Of a stretch of 64,000 nucleotides of DNA, positions 27,691 through 38,095 are shown one piece after another. This stretch comes from Tetramitus jugosus (lineage: Eukaryota > Heterolobosea > Eutetramitea > Acrasida > Vahlkampfiidae): assembly GCA_937625935.1 (NCBI GenBank), contig OW569379.1, positions 362,001 to 426,000 on the forward strand. Direction: 5' to 3'. Each line of letters starts with the position of its first letter. Within the stretch, counting starts at the first letter, position 1. Below the pieces are notes generated by a model that was not told where the DNA came from, searched no databases, and saw nothing but the letters and a program-made list of their open reading frames with translations. A program made the position numbers and the translations under genes.

Positions 27691-28377
27691 TTATTGTGGC
27701 TTCTTTCTTCTACGATCATTGGACGTCAACCTCACTCCATCTTCAAAAATCATGTGCTTGACAATCTTAGTAATGTTTCTGCAATCATCAATTCCGCTGT
27801 GATGTCTTCCGTCTAGTGTCAAACCTAGTTCTCTCAACATGTTGTCCATGCCTCTAGCCTTTCTTCCCTTATACTTTTGCTCAAAAGAAAATTTAATGTT
27901 GATCCAGTCATCGAATATACCAAACTTGAACAAAGTGCTCTCAACGTTCTGAGAGTCCATCTGCTTGGGCAAACATGTTTTCAAGTCCCACGAACCACAT
28001 GTCACAAAAGCAAACTTCTTACTTCGCTTAATACCAGTCACTGCTCCACTCTGAGGATGCTTCTCTAATTTGATCAAACCTCTGGATACCATCCATTGTT
28101 GATACAGTGTGAGACATTCTCCTAGATTAGGAACACCTTGATCGACCCATTCTTGTTGAATTCCAGTCAATTTAATACAGAAATCAGTCAGAGTCTTGTT
28201 CAATGTTGGTTGAACATAGTGGTGAAACTCATCCTCGACTTCTTTTGTGTGGCAATTGAGCAGCACAGTGGGAAATTCGATAATTTCGTTGGGCCATGAT
28301 CGATCATCCCTTTGGCAAGTTGCTTCAAAGTCTAATATCAATAGATAATCGTAAGGATATGTGTAGTTCGAGCTCAT
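27691..28377 (-). CDS. ERI1-type DEDDh 3'-5' exonuclease
   Basis: 228 residues, essentially a lone exonuclease domain. DEDDh residues are visible: LILDFEATC (Asp, Glu), CGSWDLKT (Asp), and GRHHSGIDDCRN (His and Asp). EIIEFPTVLL and the GMDNMLRELGL segment are typical of the ERI1/3'hExo/PRNP-interacting group. These enzymes trim 3' ends of RNA, including histone mRNA, 5.8S rRNA and small RNAs. The SAP domain found in ERI1 itself is absent, as in ERI2/ERI3-like members. It is convergent with the disordered-protein gene and 367 bp from the divergent Wntless-like gene. Confidence 0.92.
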   Translation of the reverse strand: MSSNYTYPYDYLLILDFEATCQRDDRSWPNEIIEFPTVLLNCHTKEVEDEFHHYVQPTLNKTLTDFCIKLTGIQQEWVDQGVPNLGECLTLYQQWMVSRGLIKLEKHPQSGAVTGIKRSKKFAFVTCGSWDLKTCLPKQMDSQNVESTLFKFGIFDDWINIKFSFEQKYKGRKARGMDNMLRELGLTLDGRHHSGIDDCRNITKIVKHMIFEDGVRLTSNDRRRKKPQ

Positions 28378-28744
28378 ATTTTTGTTCTCTTGTTTCTTTG
28401 TTTTCTTCTTTGGTGGTGTGTTTCGAACAAGACAGTGTTGTCATGCAACCACTTTTGAACTTCACTCTCATCATCTCAATCCCAGATTTGACTTAGTCAA
28501 GTTCTGCCAAGAAGTTTGGCGGGGTAATCCACGAGAATCTGTCTATTTTTGCACAAGATATTCACCGAAGAAAAAGCTAGAAGGAAAGAAATCAAATTAC
28601 AAACAACGAATCACAACAACTTTTTTTGTTGCTGACAGACAAATCCAGACAAAAACAAACAATCTCTCAGAGCGAAATAACTTTTGCTTCCTATATATTA
28701 CCCACACACCAACAATCTCCGTTAAACTTTGTTTCTGAAAGACA
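28378..28744. promoter_or_regulatory. Shared upstream region of two divergent genes
   Basis: 367 bp between the exonuclease and the Wntless/TMEM181-like gene, so both promoters must lie here. I see no RNA gene. Confidence 0.5.
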
Positions 28745-30586
28745 ATGGGTATTCTTCAACGAGATCGTACAAAGTGAGTGTCTCTCTGTTTTTCATATAC
28801 ATCTCTCTATGAAAAATGTGTATATGATATTGACTCCTCTGTTTTTTCATCATATAGGCGATATGAGCTTTTATTGGAATCTGTTCACAAGGTTGTTCTA
28901 TTTATTGTGTTAGGAATTGTGGCTGCTTTGTTAGCAGCTGCTATTGTAGTGGCTGTTATTGCTGCACCTCAGGGAGAGCTTGAGCTTTTGAAGACGCACG
29001 ATATTTTTGACGTTGGATACTTTGTAAGTGTTTTTTGGCGCCATTTTTTTTACAATAAGCTTTTTGAAAGCTAACATTTTTTTGAATTGTGACTCGTCAT
29101 CTAGAATGGAAGCTTATTCTTTGATCATGTCGTGACTGGAGTTCGCGTACAAAACATTGAGTTCCAATATCAAATCAAGCTCGAAGCAAACAACTCTTAC
29201 ACTGGTATCGCAAAGGACGATGTCGTTGTTTTGGCTGAGCTCTATGGCAGAAACTCTGACACTGCTGAATGGAAACTAGTAAACAGCAAGACAAAGCACA
29301 AGCAGTATAGAAGATCTGTTTCTTGTTCACAAAATGATGTGTTCAATGTCATTTTCAACCCTGGTGATACGATTCACAATCCATTCAAGACAAAGGTGTA
29401 TATTTGTAAGCCTATTGTTGTTTTCCAACAACGAAGCTTGGAGTACAGTCAATACAAGTCCAGTATTTCATTTGCCAATTTGGGTCAAATGTATGAGATG
29501 GGTCTCTTTACTGGCAGAGCAAACACTACTGTATGTTTATGTTGATTCGGTGTTCTGTTGATTGTTTGTTATTGTTTTGTTGCTCACCATTTATGATTTT
29601 GAATATTGTTTGTTGTTGTTGTTGTGATATTATTGTGTTTGATGATTGAATTCTAGTATTTGGCAACGGCTCAAAGCTTTTCTGCTTTTGAGATGGCATT
29701 CAGATATTCATATGCCTTGTTGACCGTCTTCCACTTTATATTCTTTGTGGTGTTAACTGCAATCGCGCAGAGATGGAAAAAGTGGCACACGACTCAGAAA
29801 TGGTTGTCGTTTATGCTGTTTTTGAGCATTTGGTATCATGATCCATTGTTTGCGGGTCAAGTGTACACCTCGACATGGATCTTCCCATTCATTGAGTCTG
29901 TTTTGGCTCTGGCATTCATTTTTGGATTCCTATTGTATTTGCTCATCTTTTTCCACTCCCTGTTCAAGGCGCCTCAAGATCGAACCTTCTTTGGATTTTA
30001 TTTGTCAAAGATTTTGCTAGTGGGAGTCACTTACATCTTGGCGAATATTTTGATTATTTGGTCGAGATTGTACAATTCTGCTGATCCTGCACGATACAGC
30101 ATTAGCGAAGTTCCTGGCTACTTCTATTTGCAATGGATTGTGATTGGTTTGTTGGTGTTGTACGGTATTGATTTGGCCTATTATTTCTTCAAGGCAATTG
30201 GTGTCATTACGAAGATGAGAACCAAGTATACCAACAGATTTTGGGCAATTGCTTCATTCTCTATTTTGGTTGTTTTGTCATTCCTGGGTATCTTGATCAC
30301 TGAGAGTGGATTCAGATATTCCTCACAAGCTTTGGGCTTCCTGGTGTCACATACCATTATTTATTTATATTTTGCAGTTTTGTCCATTTTGTTCCTGCCT
30401 GGATTCAATGAAGATGCTCGTCCAGTCACTGGCACCACACCTCCAGCAGAGGAACCTCAATCAGTTTCAACAGAAAGCCCACCTGTAGAGATTTACAGAG
30501 AGCGCGTAGTCGAGAAGGAAATCCCAGAAGTTAGACAACAAACTGGTTCTGATACCATCAGAATTACTTATTCTGGAGATGATTAA
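28745..30586 (+). CDS. Wntless/TMEM181-like seven-transmembrane protein (four exons)
   Basis: Exons 28745-28773, 28858-29023, 29105-29530 and 29657-30586; introns of 84, 81 and 126 nt with donors GTGAGT, GTAAGT and GTATGT. Joined length 516 residues with all junctions in frame (MGILQRDRTK then RYELLLE; GYF then NGSLFF; NTT then YLATAQ). One N-terminal TM (about 20-45) leads to a lumenal beta-rich domain of about 150 residues (FDHVVTGVRVQNIEFQYQIKL), then a cluster of seven hydrophobic helices (about 215-450) with LSFMLFLSIWYHDPLF and YGIDLAYYFFKAI. The acidic/Pro-rich tail is cytoplasmic. This topology matches the GOLD-domain/Wntless-like superfamily (PF06664 type), which handles cargo in the secretory path. 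Which member is uncertain. Confidence 0.8.
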
Positions 30587-30661
30587 TTTCATCAATAAAA
30601 AGGATTGTTTTCGAAGTAAATTTGTTGGTATGTTTCTTCTTGTTTTGAAAACACCCAATTG

Positions 30662-31852
30662 TCAGACCGCTGGTTCTTGTGGCATTGTTCGAGCTTCTTT
30701 CTCGCAAACTGTTCTCGCATCAGATTCAAACCATTGCATAATCGCCAGAGATTTAATCGATCGAAGGGTCGTAGCATGGTGGTAGAGGTACCACATTGAT
30801 ATTGCGATAAGTGTACCATAGAGTACATCGTTTGTATAGTGGAACTTGGTGGCAATCAGAGTTAGACAACCGAGAACAGTCGATGGCCATATCAGAAGTA
30901 TCTTGACATATCGATTGTGAGTGTAGTAAGTCCAGAACATTGCGACCAGAGTCATTGAAACAGCATGACCACTGAAGAACACATCAGCACATGTGTGATT
31001 CCTTCCAACAATGATCAAGAAGGCAGCAATGTATCGGTTCGGATGCAGATTGGGTCTACAGTTAGGAAATGGATTTGGTAGCACTGTCAAAGCAATCGAG
31101 CATCCTCTAAGGAAGAATATGACTCCATGTATGAAACAAAACCGCCGAAGCACAACAAGACCTGGTCTACCTAGAGCCAGGCATCTAAGTACACCGGGCA
31201 GAACAATACTCAACAGAGCAATATCGCTCAATCGATGTGATTCAATCGATGGAAGAATCTTGAATCCGAGATCTATCAAAGGTCTCTGTGTTTGCAATTC
31301 GTCCTGAGCCATCTCTTGGACTAATATTTGACATACAGTATTGAAATAGGCACAAATAATGTACCATATGGCTGCAATAATTATTTGCTTTTTAGGCAGG
31401 AACTTCCTACTTTCCCTCCAGACATATTGTACAGATCTCTTGGAACAAGAGGCAGGAGACTCTACTCTTCTGTCTTGGAGTTCAAATTTTTCATTCATTA
31501 GTGCTTTAGTAGTCGTAGTCGAACCGTTACTGGGTACATTTTTACATATCAGGGGAATAGTCGCATATCCTTTCACAATCGGTTTTAGCATGGGTTCTGT
31601 CTCTAGTTCTACCTTGTAATTGATCATAGTATGGTAATCTTCATCTTCTTCCTCTTCTACTTGCTCGTCCACTGTCACAGCAACCTGTTCTTCCAACTGG
31701 GAAACATGGAGAGTTTTCCTATATGGATTGTTGTCGATATGATCCATGATATCTACTCTCTGATAGTTCGATTTGAAGAAAAGTAGAGCTCTTTTTTCTC
31801 TCTTTTTCTTTCGTGTACGGCATGTTCGTGTTTGCGATTCGACAGATGACAT
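30662..31852 (-). CDS. Sphingomyelin-synthase-like PAP2_C membrane enzyme
   Basis: 396 residues. A 130-residue acidic, basic-start N-terminal region precedes several hydrophobic helices. Catalytic motifs of the SMS family are visible: CADVFFSGHAVSM (about 287-299, first His) and TKFHYTNDVLYG (second His and Asp), making the His-His-Asp triad. RGCSIALTVLPNPFPNC corresponds to the upstream conserved block. SMS enzymes move phosphocholine or phosphoethanolamine from a phospholipid to ceramide in Golgi or plasma membrane; relatives in protists make inositol phosphorylceramide, so the head group is undecided. The genes on both sides are unrelated. Confidence 0.85.
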   Translation of the reverse strand: MSSVESQTRTCRTRKKKREKRALLFFKSNYQRVDIMDHIDNNPYRKTLHVSQLEEQVAVTVDEQVEEEEDEDYHTMINYKVELETEPMLKPIVKGYATIPLICKNVPSNGSTTTTKALMNEKFELQDRRVESPASCSKRSVQYVWRESRKFLPKKQIIIAAIWYIICAYFNTVCQILVQEMAQDELQTQRPLIDLGFKILPSIESHRLSDIALLSIVLPGVLRCLALGRPGLVVLRRFCFIHGVIFFLRGCSIALTVLPNPFPNCRPNLHPNRYIAAFLIIVGRNHTCADVFFSGHAVSMTLVAMFWTYYTHNRYVKILLIWPSTVLGCLTLIATKFHYTNDVLYGTLIAISMWYLYHHATTLRSIKSLAIMQWFESDARTVCEKEARTMPQEPAV

Positions 31853-31883
31853 TATCTATCACGAAGCAAAACGTTTATTATTG

Positions 31884-33077
31884 TTAAAATAGAGCGGCCT
31901 GCTTTCTGGATGTCTCTCGCAATTTCAGTGTGAGTTGCACCCTTTCTCCATCATAGACTCCTGGTTGAGCCAACTGCGATGCTAGAACTATATCTCTCAA
32001 TGCCAAAATATTGTCTCCCTTCTTCTGATACAGTTCTGATCGATTCTTGAATGCGAGATCATACTTTGGCGCCAGAGCAATCGACTTTGAAAAGTCTTCA
32101 AAGGCCAAACTGAATAAATTGTCCTGTCTGTACATAATTCCTCTATACGTATACAAAACAGGATCATCAGGAGTCAACTCTAAAGCTTTTGTAAAGTCAC
32201 TAATCGCTTTTGTCCGATTCCTCTTCTGATAGTAAAGAACACCTCTATTTTTGAGAACAGTCGCAAAATGAGGTTTCCACTTCAAAGCCTCGGAGTAATC
32301 TTCAATCGCAGCTTCATAGGCGAGCAAGGTCAACTGAAGGTTCGCTCTATTGTTGTACACGAGTGCCATAGGAGCATTGCCAAGCTCAATTGCAATCTTG
32401 TAGTCATTCAATGCTTCTAAATTCTTTCCCAAGCACTTTTTCACATTACCACGATAAAAAAACAAGGTTCCATTACTTGGTTCCAACTCAATAGAGTTAT
32501 TCAAGTCATCGATCGCTAACGTATAGTAACCTCTCTTCTTTTTCAGCAAAGCTCTTGCTGTGATCGCCTCCACATTGATACAATTGAGAACAATGGCCTT
32601 GGAGAACTCTCTTTGAGCAAGATCAGGCATTTGAAGCAATTCCAAGCACTTTCCCTTGAGAAAATAGGCCTGAGAAAGCTTCACCTTGTCTTCTTCGTTG
32701 ACTACACGAGAAGAATAATGAACATCTTGCTCAGAGCTTTCCATCTGATCACGAGGAAGAGTCACTTGCTTTGTTAACGTTGCCAGAGTCGGTGTTTTAT
32801 TCTTTTTACTGCTTTTTTCTTCCTTTGGTTGTTCATTTTCATCAGTTGTGGGTGTGGACGACGAAGATGAAGGTGTTGAGTGGTCACTACCACCACCACT
32901 AAAGTTGTGCATTGGAAAGGGTTGATGATGCTCACCGAACCCTTCCAAAGCATCGATTGCATGGGAGAAATATCGGTTGGCGCTCTTGTAATTTTTTTGT
33001 TTCATTTGTCGATCGCCCTTGAGCATGTACATCTCAAAGGACATTTGCGTTTGGGTGTTCTTGTTCATTTCATACAT
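31884..33077 (-). CDS. Tetratricopeptide-repeat protein
   Basis: 397 residues. Residues 15-50 hold a first TPR-like pair (KGDRQMKQKNYKSANRYFSHAIDAL), then a Ser/Lys-rich linker. From about 130 at least six consecutive TPR units follow, for example RGYYTLAIDDLNNSIELEPSN, NLEALNDYKIAIELGNAP, RTKAISDFTKALELTPDDP and NLFSLAFEDFSKSIALAPKY. TPRs are protein-binding scaffolds; no catalytic domain is present. The regular 34-residue spacing is convincing. The partner is unknown. Confidence 0.9.
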   Translation of the reverse strand: MYEMNKNTQTQMSFEMYMLKGDRQMKQKNYKSANRYFSHAIDALEGFGEHHQPFPMHNFSGGGSDHSTPSSSSSTPTTDENEQPKEEKSSKKNKTPTLATLTKQVTLPRDQMESSEQDVHYSSRVVNEEDKVKLSQAYFLKGKCLELLQMPDLAQREFSKAIVLNCINVEAITARALLKKKRGYYTLAIDDLNNSIELEPSNGTLFFYRGNVKKCLGKNLEALNDYKIAIELGNAPMALVYNNRANLQLTLLAYEAAIEDYSEALKWKPHFATVLKNRGVLYYQKRNRTKAISDFTKALELTPDDPVLYTYRGIMYRQDNLFSLAFEDFSKSIALAPKYDLAFKNRSELYQKKGDNILALRDIVLASQLAQPGVYDGERVQLTLKLRETSRKQAALF

Positions 33078-33230
33078 TGTCGTCTCAGTTTTTTGTTGTT
33101 GTTGTTGATTGTTGTTTCTGGTTTGGACAAAGTTCCAAATGTGAAGATGATGGTGTTCATTGGGAACATGCGAAAAAGAACTAGATGGGCGGAAAAATGT
33201 TTTGGAACGAATACCGATTCAGAGCGACGA

Positions 33231-33720
33231 CTACAGTGGTTCCCGCTTGATGATTTCGGTGCGGAGACATTGGGCGAATGGCTCTAAATCATTCAAGAGA
33301 GGTATTGAAGCTTGTTGTGGTGGAAGATTGGATTGGATCTTGTTCATCTTGTGGAGGTATTTCTTGTATGGCTTGAGGCACTCATGATGGGCAAATCTCT
33401 CAACACTTCAAAGCACAAAAAGCACTTGGTGTGAATTTATGCATAGGAAACACAATACAGAGAAAAACAAACACATACTCAAGTTTTAATTCTGTCATCA
33501 AGCAATCCTGTAGAATATCATGATGATATTTACAATTGGATTTTCTTGATCCTTTTGATGTGTTTTGTAAACAAGCAAAATAAATATCAACAAGCATTGG
33601 ACACTTATCAACAGACTTGTGAATGATAAATGTGTACTTTAGCTTTGGGATCAGTTGAGAATACAATTGATCATCCAAAGACAACTTTCTGTGGTTGTCC
33701 CACGTTTCCGATGATGCCAT
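33231..33720 (-). CDS. Twin CX9C (CHCH-type) protein (two exons)
   Basis: Exon 1 is 33479-33720, intron 33406-33478 (73 nt, GTATGT...GAAG), exon 2 is 33231-33405; joined 138 residues. Cys40-X9-Cys50, a 12-residue loop, then Cys63-X9-Cys73 make a classical twin CX9C coiled-coil-helix pair (CPMLVDIYFAC and CKYHHDILQDC). Such proteins are oxidised by Mia40 in the mitochondrial intermembrane space and often help assemble cytochrome oxidase or complex I. After splicing, the tail (VERFAHHECLKPYKKYLHKM and onward) stays open for 57 codons; without splicing the frame ends in a hydrophobic, non-conserved tail. The precise ortholog is not clear. It lies upstream of the TPR gene and is divergent from RecQ. 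Confidence 0.72.
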
Positions 33721-33878
33721 TGTCGAACTGTTGTGCTTGACTCTGGCGCCAAAAATGTTCGTTTTTTTGCTCGAACTTTCCAGATCAATTTTATTCTAGT
33801 AAAAAACGGAAAAGCTTAACGTGTGCCAAAAACAAAAAGCTTTTCAGCGTCAAAAAAGACACAAAGATACAAAGAAAA

Positions 33879-36800
33879 ATGAAGAGTAATTTGCAAGAAC
33901 AATTGGCCTGGTTGGGTGGTGGTCATCAATCATCGACCACATCACCAACGACAACTTCAACCAATTTCAACAGTGCTTATCATGATGTCACTCCAAATAC
34001 AAAAACAAGTCACAATAATAATAACAATTTTACATCCAATTCGACGAGTCAAATGTCTGCACTTGATCGACTCAAAATGTTCTCTCATTACTCTGCACCA
34101 CAATCCACTGAACAATTTTATCAATTTTCATCATCATCAAATCATCAAAACAATAACAATAACAATAGTAATAATAACAATCATTCTTCTTCTGCTTCTT
34201 CTGTCAAAAAACGATTCACTCCCATTGCAGTCACTAGAAGCTCAAGCACATCACCCAACAACAATGGTAGCAGTAGCAGTAACAGCACACCACCATCTTC
34301 CTCTTCTTCTTCATCATCATCATCATCACTGACGATTCGAAAACGTCCATTTCAAGCAACACCCATTCCCTCTTCATCATCATTCACACAAAAGAAACAA
34401 CAACAACAACAACCCAATGAGAGTGATGATGATGATGATTATCAACAATCATATGATGATAATCGTAACAACAAGAGACCACGAATGATGATGACTAACG
34501 AAAACACAACTACAACATCATCATCAAGAACAACATTTAGTGACCATGATGATGATGATTTACCAGATGATATGGAAGCCGAGTTTGATGCCATTTATGA
34601 AGAAGCAGAAAAATATGCACAATCATCCGTATCACGCAACAACACAAAGACAACTGCACGTGCAAGTAAAACGATTGGTGTTACTACTCCCAATCCTGAT
34701 CATGTCATATTAGACAATGATGATGATGACGATGATTGTGGGTATAATGAAAATGGAGGTGATCCTGCGGTAAAATCGTGGTATATAGATCAGCAGGAGG
34801 AGGTACCAATCTATAACAATAAGAACAATAGTCGAAGTGGTGGTAACAGTAGTAATAGCACAAGTAGTACTACTCGCGATTTCAATTCGAGAGGTAAAAC
34901 CAGTGCGACGACATTTACTGGTTTTAATAACAGTAGTAATGTAGTGCCAAATACGACCATGACTCAAGTATCAAAGAGTGCCATCCAGTTGTGTGAAGAA
35001 TTGATTGATTGTATACAGAGTGGGAATGGTTCAATCAATCAGCGCATGCTTGAATCGTTTATCGACCGAAAGAATATGTTGAAAGATGATTTGTCTGTGA
35101 TTCAAACTCAGTACAATACTAATACTAATACCAATAATAATAATAATCTGAGTGACAACAACAACAATTATATTAACAATGACAATTATGGTAGTGGTGG
35201 TTACAGTAACGGTAGTGGTGATGCACAGCACTTCAATCCTACTCCAAGTTACAATCAAGACACCTATCAAGGTTCATTCGCTGGTGGTAATAGTAGTGAT
35301 GGATTTGGAATGAACCAACAAAGCAATGACTATGGTTCATCTGAGTCTCGCGGTTTCGATATGATGATGACTGATAGCTCACGAAACTTTGACAATTATC
35401 ACAATAGCCTACCAAAGGTGAATACGGATCTGAGCGAGGAGGACTCTGCGAGAACCGAATGGTCCAGCAAAGAATTTTCATGGTATCCAGACTTGGAGCA
35501 CTATTTGAAGGATTTGTTCGGTTTAAAGTCCTTTAGACAGAATCAATTAGAAGCGATGAATGCTACAATGGCCAAGAGAGATGTATTCATGATTATGCCA
35601 ACTGGTGGTGGTAAATCACTGTGTTATCAACTGCCTGCAGTTTGTTCTCCTGGTGTAACGATTGTGGTCTCTCCTCTGTTGTCTCTCATTCAAGATCAAG
35701 TGAATTCTTTGATTTCTAATGATATTCCTGCGGCATTTATCAGTGGAGAACAGTCAGGTGAGGTTATCAAGGACATCTACAGAGATTTGGGTGGTAGAGA
35801 TCCGATGATTAAGCTATTGTATGTCACACCAGAAAAGATTGCAAAGAGTAAGACATTTATGGAGATTTTGGGTCGCATGTACAGTCGAGGACTATTAGCA
35901 AGAGTGGTCATTGATGAAGCGCATTGTGTGAGCACTTGGGGACACGATTTTAGAGTAGATTACAGAAATTTGATTGTTTTGAAGCAAAGTTTCCCAAATG
36001 TACCAATGATAGCTCTTACTGCTACAGCTACCGCGCGAGTACAAACTGATATTATCAAACAACTAGGAATGAATCAGTGTTGCTTGTTTGATGCCTCATT
36101 CAATAGAACAAACTTGTTCTATGAAGTTCGCAAAAAGAAGAAGGAATACATTCAAGAGATTAGCAGTTTTATCAAGGACAAGTATCCAGAGGACTCAGGT
36201 ATTATCTATTGTTTCAGTAGAAGAGATTGTGAGACGGTGAGAGACCAGTTGATTGAATTAGGTCATGATTCTGTGGCAGTATATCACGCCGGCCTTCCTG
36301 TTGTCGAGAAACAAAGAAATCACGATCAGTGGAGTAAGGATGAGGTTAAAATTATGGTGGCAACGATTGCTTTTGGTATGGGTATCAATAAGCCGGATGT
36401 ACGTTATGTGATTCATCACAGTTTGCCAAAGAGTATCGAAGATTACTATCAGGAGAGTGGAAGAGCTGGTCGTGACGGAAAGACGAGTCACTGTCTACTT
36501 TATTACACTTATGGAGACAAAGCTAAGCAACAAAGTTTGATGTTGAAAGATGCAGCCAAGACAACGAATCGTGATAATAATTTTGAGAGTTTAAATCGTA
36601 TTGTATCTTATTGTGAGAATGATACTGATTGCAGACGTGTGGTTCAACTTGCTCATTTCGGCGAACAATTTGATCGTAAGGTGTGCAACCAAATGTGTGA
36701 CAATTGTAAGGAGAATTGTGATATCGTACAGAAGGATTACACCGCGAAGGGAGTAGAATTCCTACAGATTGTGAAGGAGGTAGGAGACAACTTGCAATCA

Positions 36801-37943
36801 CTCAGCCACTGTATCATGATTTGGCGTGGTTCAAAAGCTCAGAAGCTTGTCAAACTCCAGCACGATAAGATCTCAGGTCATGGAGGTGCTAAGCAGATTA
36901 AGGGTAATTTGGTTGATCGTATTGCAGCACAACTCATACTTGAAGGATACCTCAATGAACAAGTTGTGGCATCAGACTACGGAAACAGCTTTACTCGATT
37001 GAACCTTAACAAACAAAAGATGAGTTTGTTAGAGAGTGGTAGAAACAAGTTGATGTTGAATATTAAGGGTGAAAGACAGAGAGCTACTCTTGATGTATTC
37101 AAGTCAAGCAAAACGAAGACCACCAACAAGAAGGGTCAGAAGGATGTCCAAAAGATGGTCGATTTGTGTTTGAAATTGCTGCAAGAGGTTAGACATCAAA
37201 TTTCAAAGGAGAACGGAGTGCATCCATATCACATCTTGACATCAGATGCCTTGGAAGCGTTGGCTGAGGCTCAACCTATCAACGTTGAACAATTATTGCA
37301 GGTTGAACGACTTGGTAAGAACAAGGCAAAACTGTATGGTGTGCAGATACTGACTACGATTCGTCAGTTTAGACACGAACATGTTGGTGACGTGGACCCA
37401 TTAACTGAAGAAGAAAAGAAGCAAATTAAGGAAGAGCTAGGAGGTTCAAATCTTGTTCAGTTGTCCATCAAGCATGGTCATACACCACCAAACAATAAGA
37501 AGAATTATGCCACCTTTATCACAGATAACGAGAATTCGAACACTGCATCATCATTATCATCCTCATCTTCGAAATACTTTGCAGCTCGTTCAAACAACAC
37601 CAATCATGGAACGAATGCTGTTGATTTGACAGACGATGACTTTTGGAATAATGACGATATTGACAAACAACTTGACGAGCTGGCTTCCATGAATGTGGAG
37701 AAACCTGCACCTTCTGTGACTGGCAAGCGCACTGTAACACTGCGAGCACCTTCGCAACAAACTAATATTCGAAACAACAGCAGTAGTTCCAGTGTTGGCT
37801 CTCAGCACACTGGAGGAGACTTTACGAGCGCCAGACAAGCAATGAACAATCCTCAGTTCAACAGCACTCCTCCAGCTTCGTCACAGGCACCGAATAGCGG
37901 ACCCACACATCGAGGATTCCGATTCAATCCTGTCAAGAAATAA
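33879..37943 (+). CDS. RecQ-family ATP-dependent DNA helicase
   Basis: 1354 residues. The first 520 are low complexity (Asn, Ser, Gln, Asp runs). The helicase core (about 525-905) begins FGLKSFRQNQLEAMNATM, with Walker A PTGGGKSLCYQLP (about 573), DEAHCVSTWGHDFR (about 678), LTATAT and QESGRAGRDG. The RQC zinc-binding segment follows (about 905-950; YCENDTDCRR, CNQMCDNCKENC) and a winged-helix region. An HRDC-like domain lies at about 1085-1170 (YHILTSDALEALAEAQP, VERLGKNKAKLYG). RecQ enzymes unwind forks, D-loops and Holliday structures with 3'-5' polarity to safeguard the genome. Domain order and length resemble BLM/Sgs1; BLM is the best guess. No intron is needed. Confidence 0.95.
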   Translation: MKSNLQEQLAWLGGGHQSSTTSPTTTSTNFNSAYHDVTPNTKTSHNNNNNFTSNSTSQMSALDRLKMFSHYSAPQSTEQFYQFSSSSNHQNNNNNNSNNNNHSSSASSVKKRFTPIAVTRSSSTSPNNNGSSSSNSTPPSSSSSSSSSSSLTIRKRPFQATPIPSSSSFTQKKQQQQQPNESDDDDDYQQSYDDNRNNKRPRMMMTNENTTTTSSSRTTFSDHDDDDLPDDMEAEFDAIYEEAEKYAQSSVSRNNTKTTARASKTIGVTTPNPDHVILDNDDDDDDCGYNENGGDPAVKSWYIDQQEEVPIYNNKNNSRSGGNSSNSTSSTTRDFNSRGKTSATTFTGFNNSSNVVPNTTMTQVSKSAIQLCEELIDCIQSGNGSINQRMLESFIDRKNMLKDDLSVIQTQYNTNTNTNNNNNLSDNNNNYINNDNYGSGGYSNGSGDAQHFNPTPSYNQDTYQGSFAGGNSSDGFGMNQQSNDYGSSESRGFDMMMTDSSRNFDNYHNSLPKVNTDLSEEDSARTEWSSKEFSWYPDLEHYLKDLFGLKSFRQNQLEAMNATMAKRDVFMIMPTGGGKSLCYQLPAVCSPGVTIVVSPLLSLIQDQVNSLISNDIPAAFISGEQSGEVIKDIYRDLGGRDPMIKLLYVTPEKIAKSKTFMEILGRMYSRGLLARVVIDEAHCVSTWGHDFRVDYRNLIVLKQSFPNVPMIALTATATARVQTDIIKQLGMNQCCLFDASFNRTNLFYEVRKKKKEYIQEISSFIKDKYPEDSGIIYCFSRRDCETVRDQLIELGHDSVAVYHAGLPVVEKQRNHDQWSKDEVKIMVATIAFGMGINKPDVRYVIHHSLPKSIEDYYQESGRAGRDGKTSHCLLYYTYGDKAKQQSLMLKDAAKTTNRDNNFESLNRIVSYCENDTDCRRVVQLAHFGEQFDRKVCNQMCDNCKENCDIVQKDYTAKGVEFLQIVKEVGDNLQSLSHCIMIWRGSKAQKLVKLQHDKISGHGGAKQIKGNLVDRIAAQLILEGYLNEQVVASDYGNSFTRLNLNKQKMSLLESGRNKLMLNIKGERQRATLDVFKSSKTKTTNKKGQKDVQKMVDLCLKLLQEVRHQISKENGVHPYHILTSDALEALAEAQPINVEQLLQVERLGKNKAKLYGVQILTTIRQFRHEHVGDVDPLTEEEKKQIKEELGGSNLVQLSIKHGHTPPNNKKNYATFITDNENSNTASSLSSSSSKYFAARSNNTNHGTNAVDLTDDDFWNNDDIDKQLDELASMNVEKPAPSVTGKRTVTLRAPSQQTNIRNNSSSSSVGSQHTGGDFTSARQAMNNPQFNSTPPASSQAPNSGPTHRGFRFNPVKK

Positions 37944-38095
37944 AAAATAAGGTTTCTAATCATCGGAGACGAAAATAGGGCTGTTTTATATCTATGGGGA
38001 ATGCAATTTTCGGACACATGCGCGACTAAGCACGAGAATTCGCTTGGATACAACACGATCACACGACACGATAGAGATACCAAGTAGAAGAAGAA

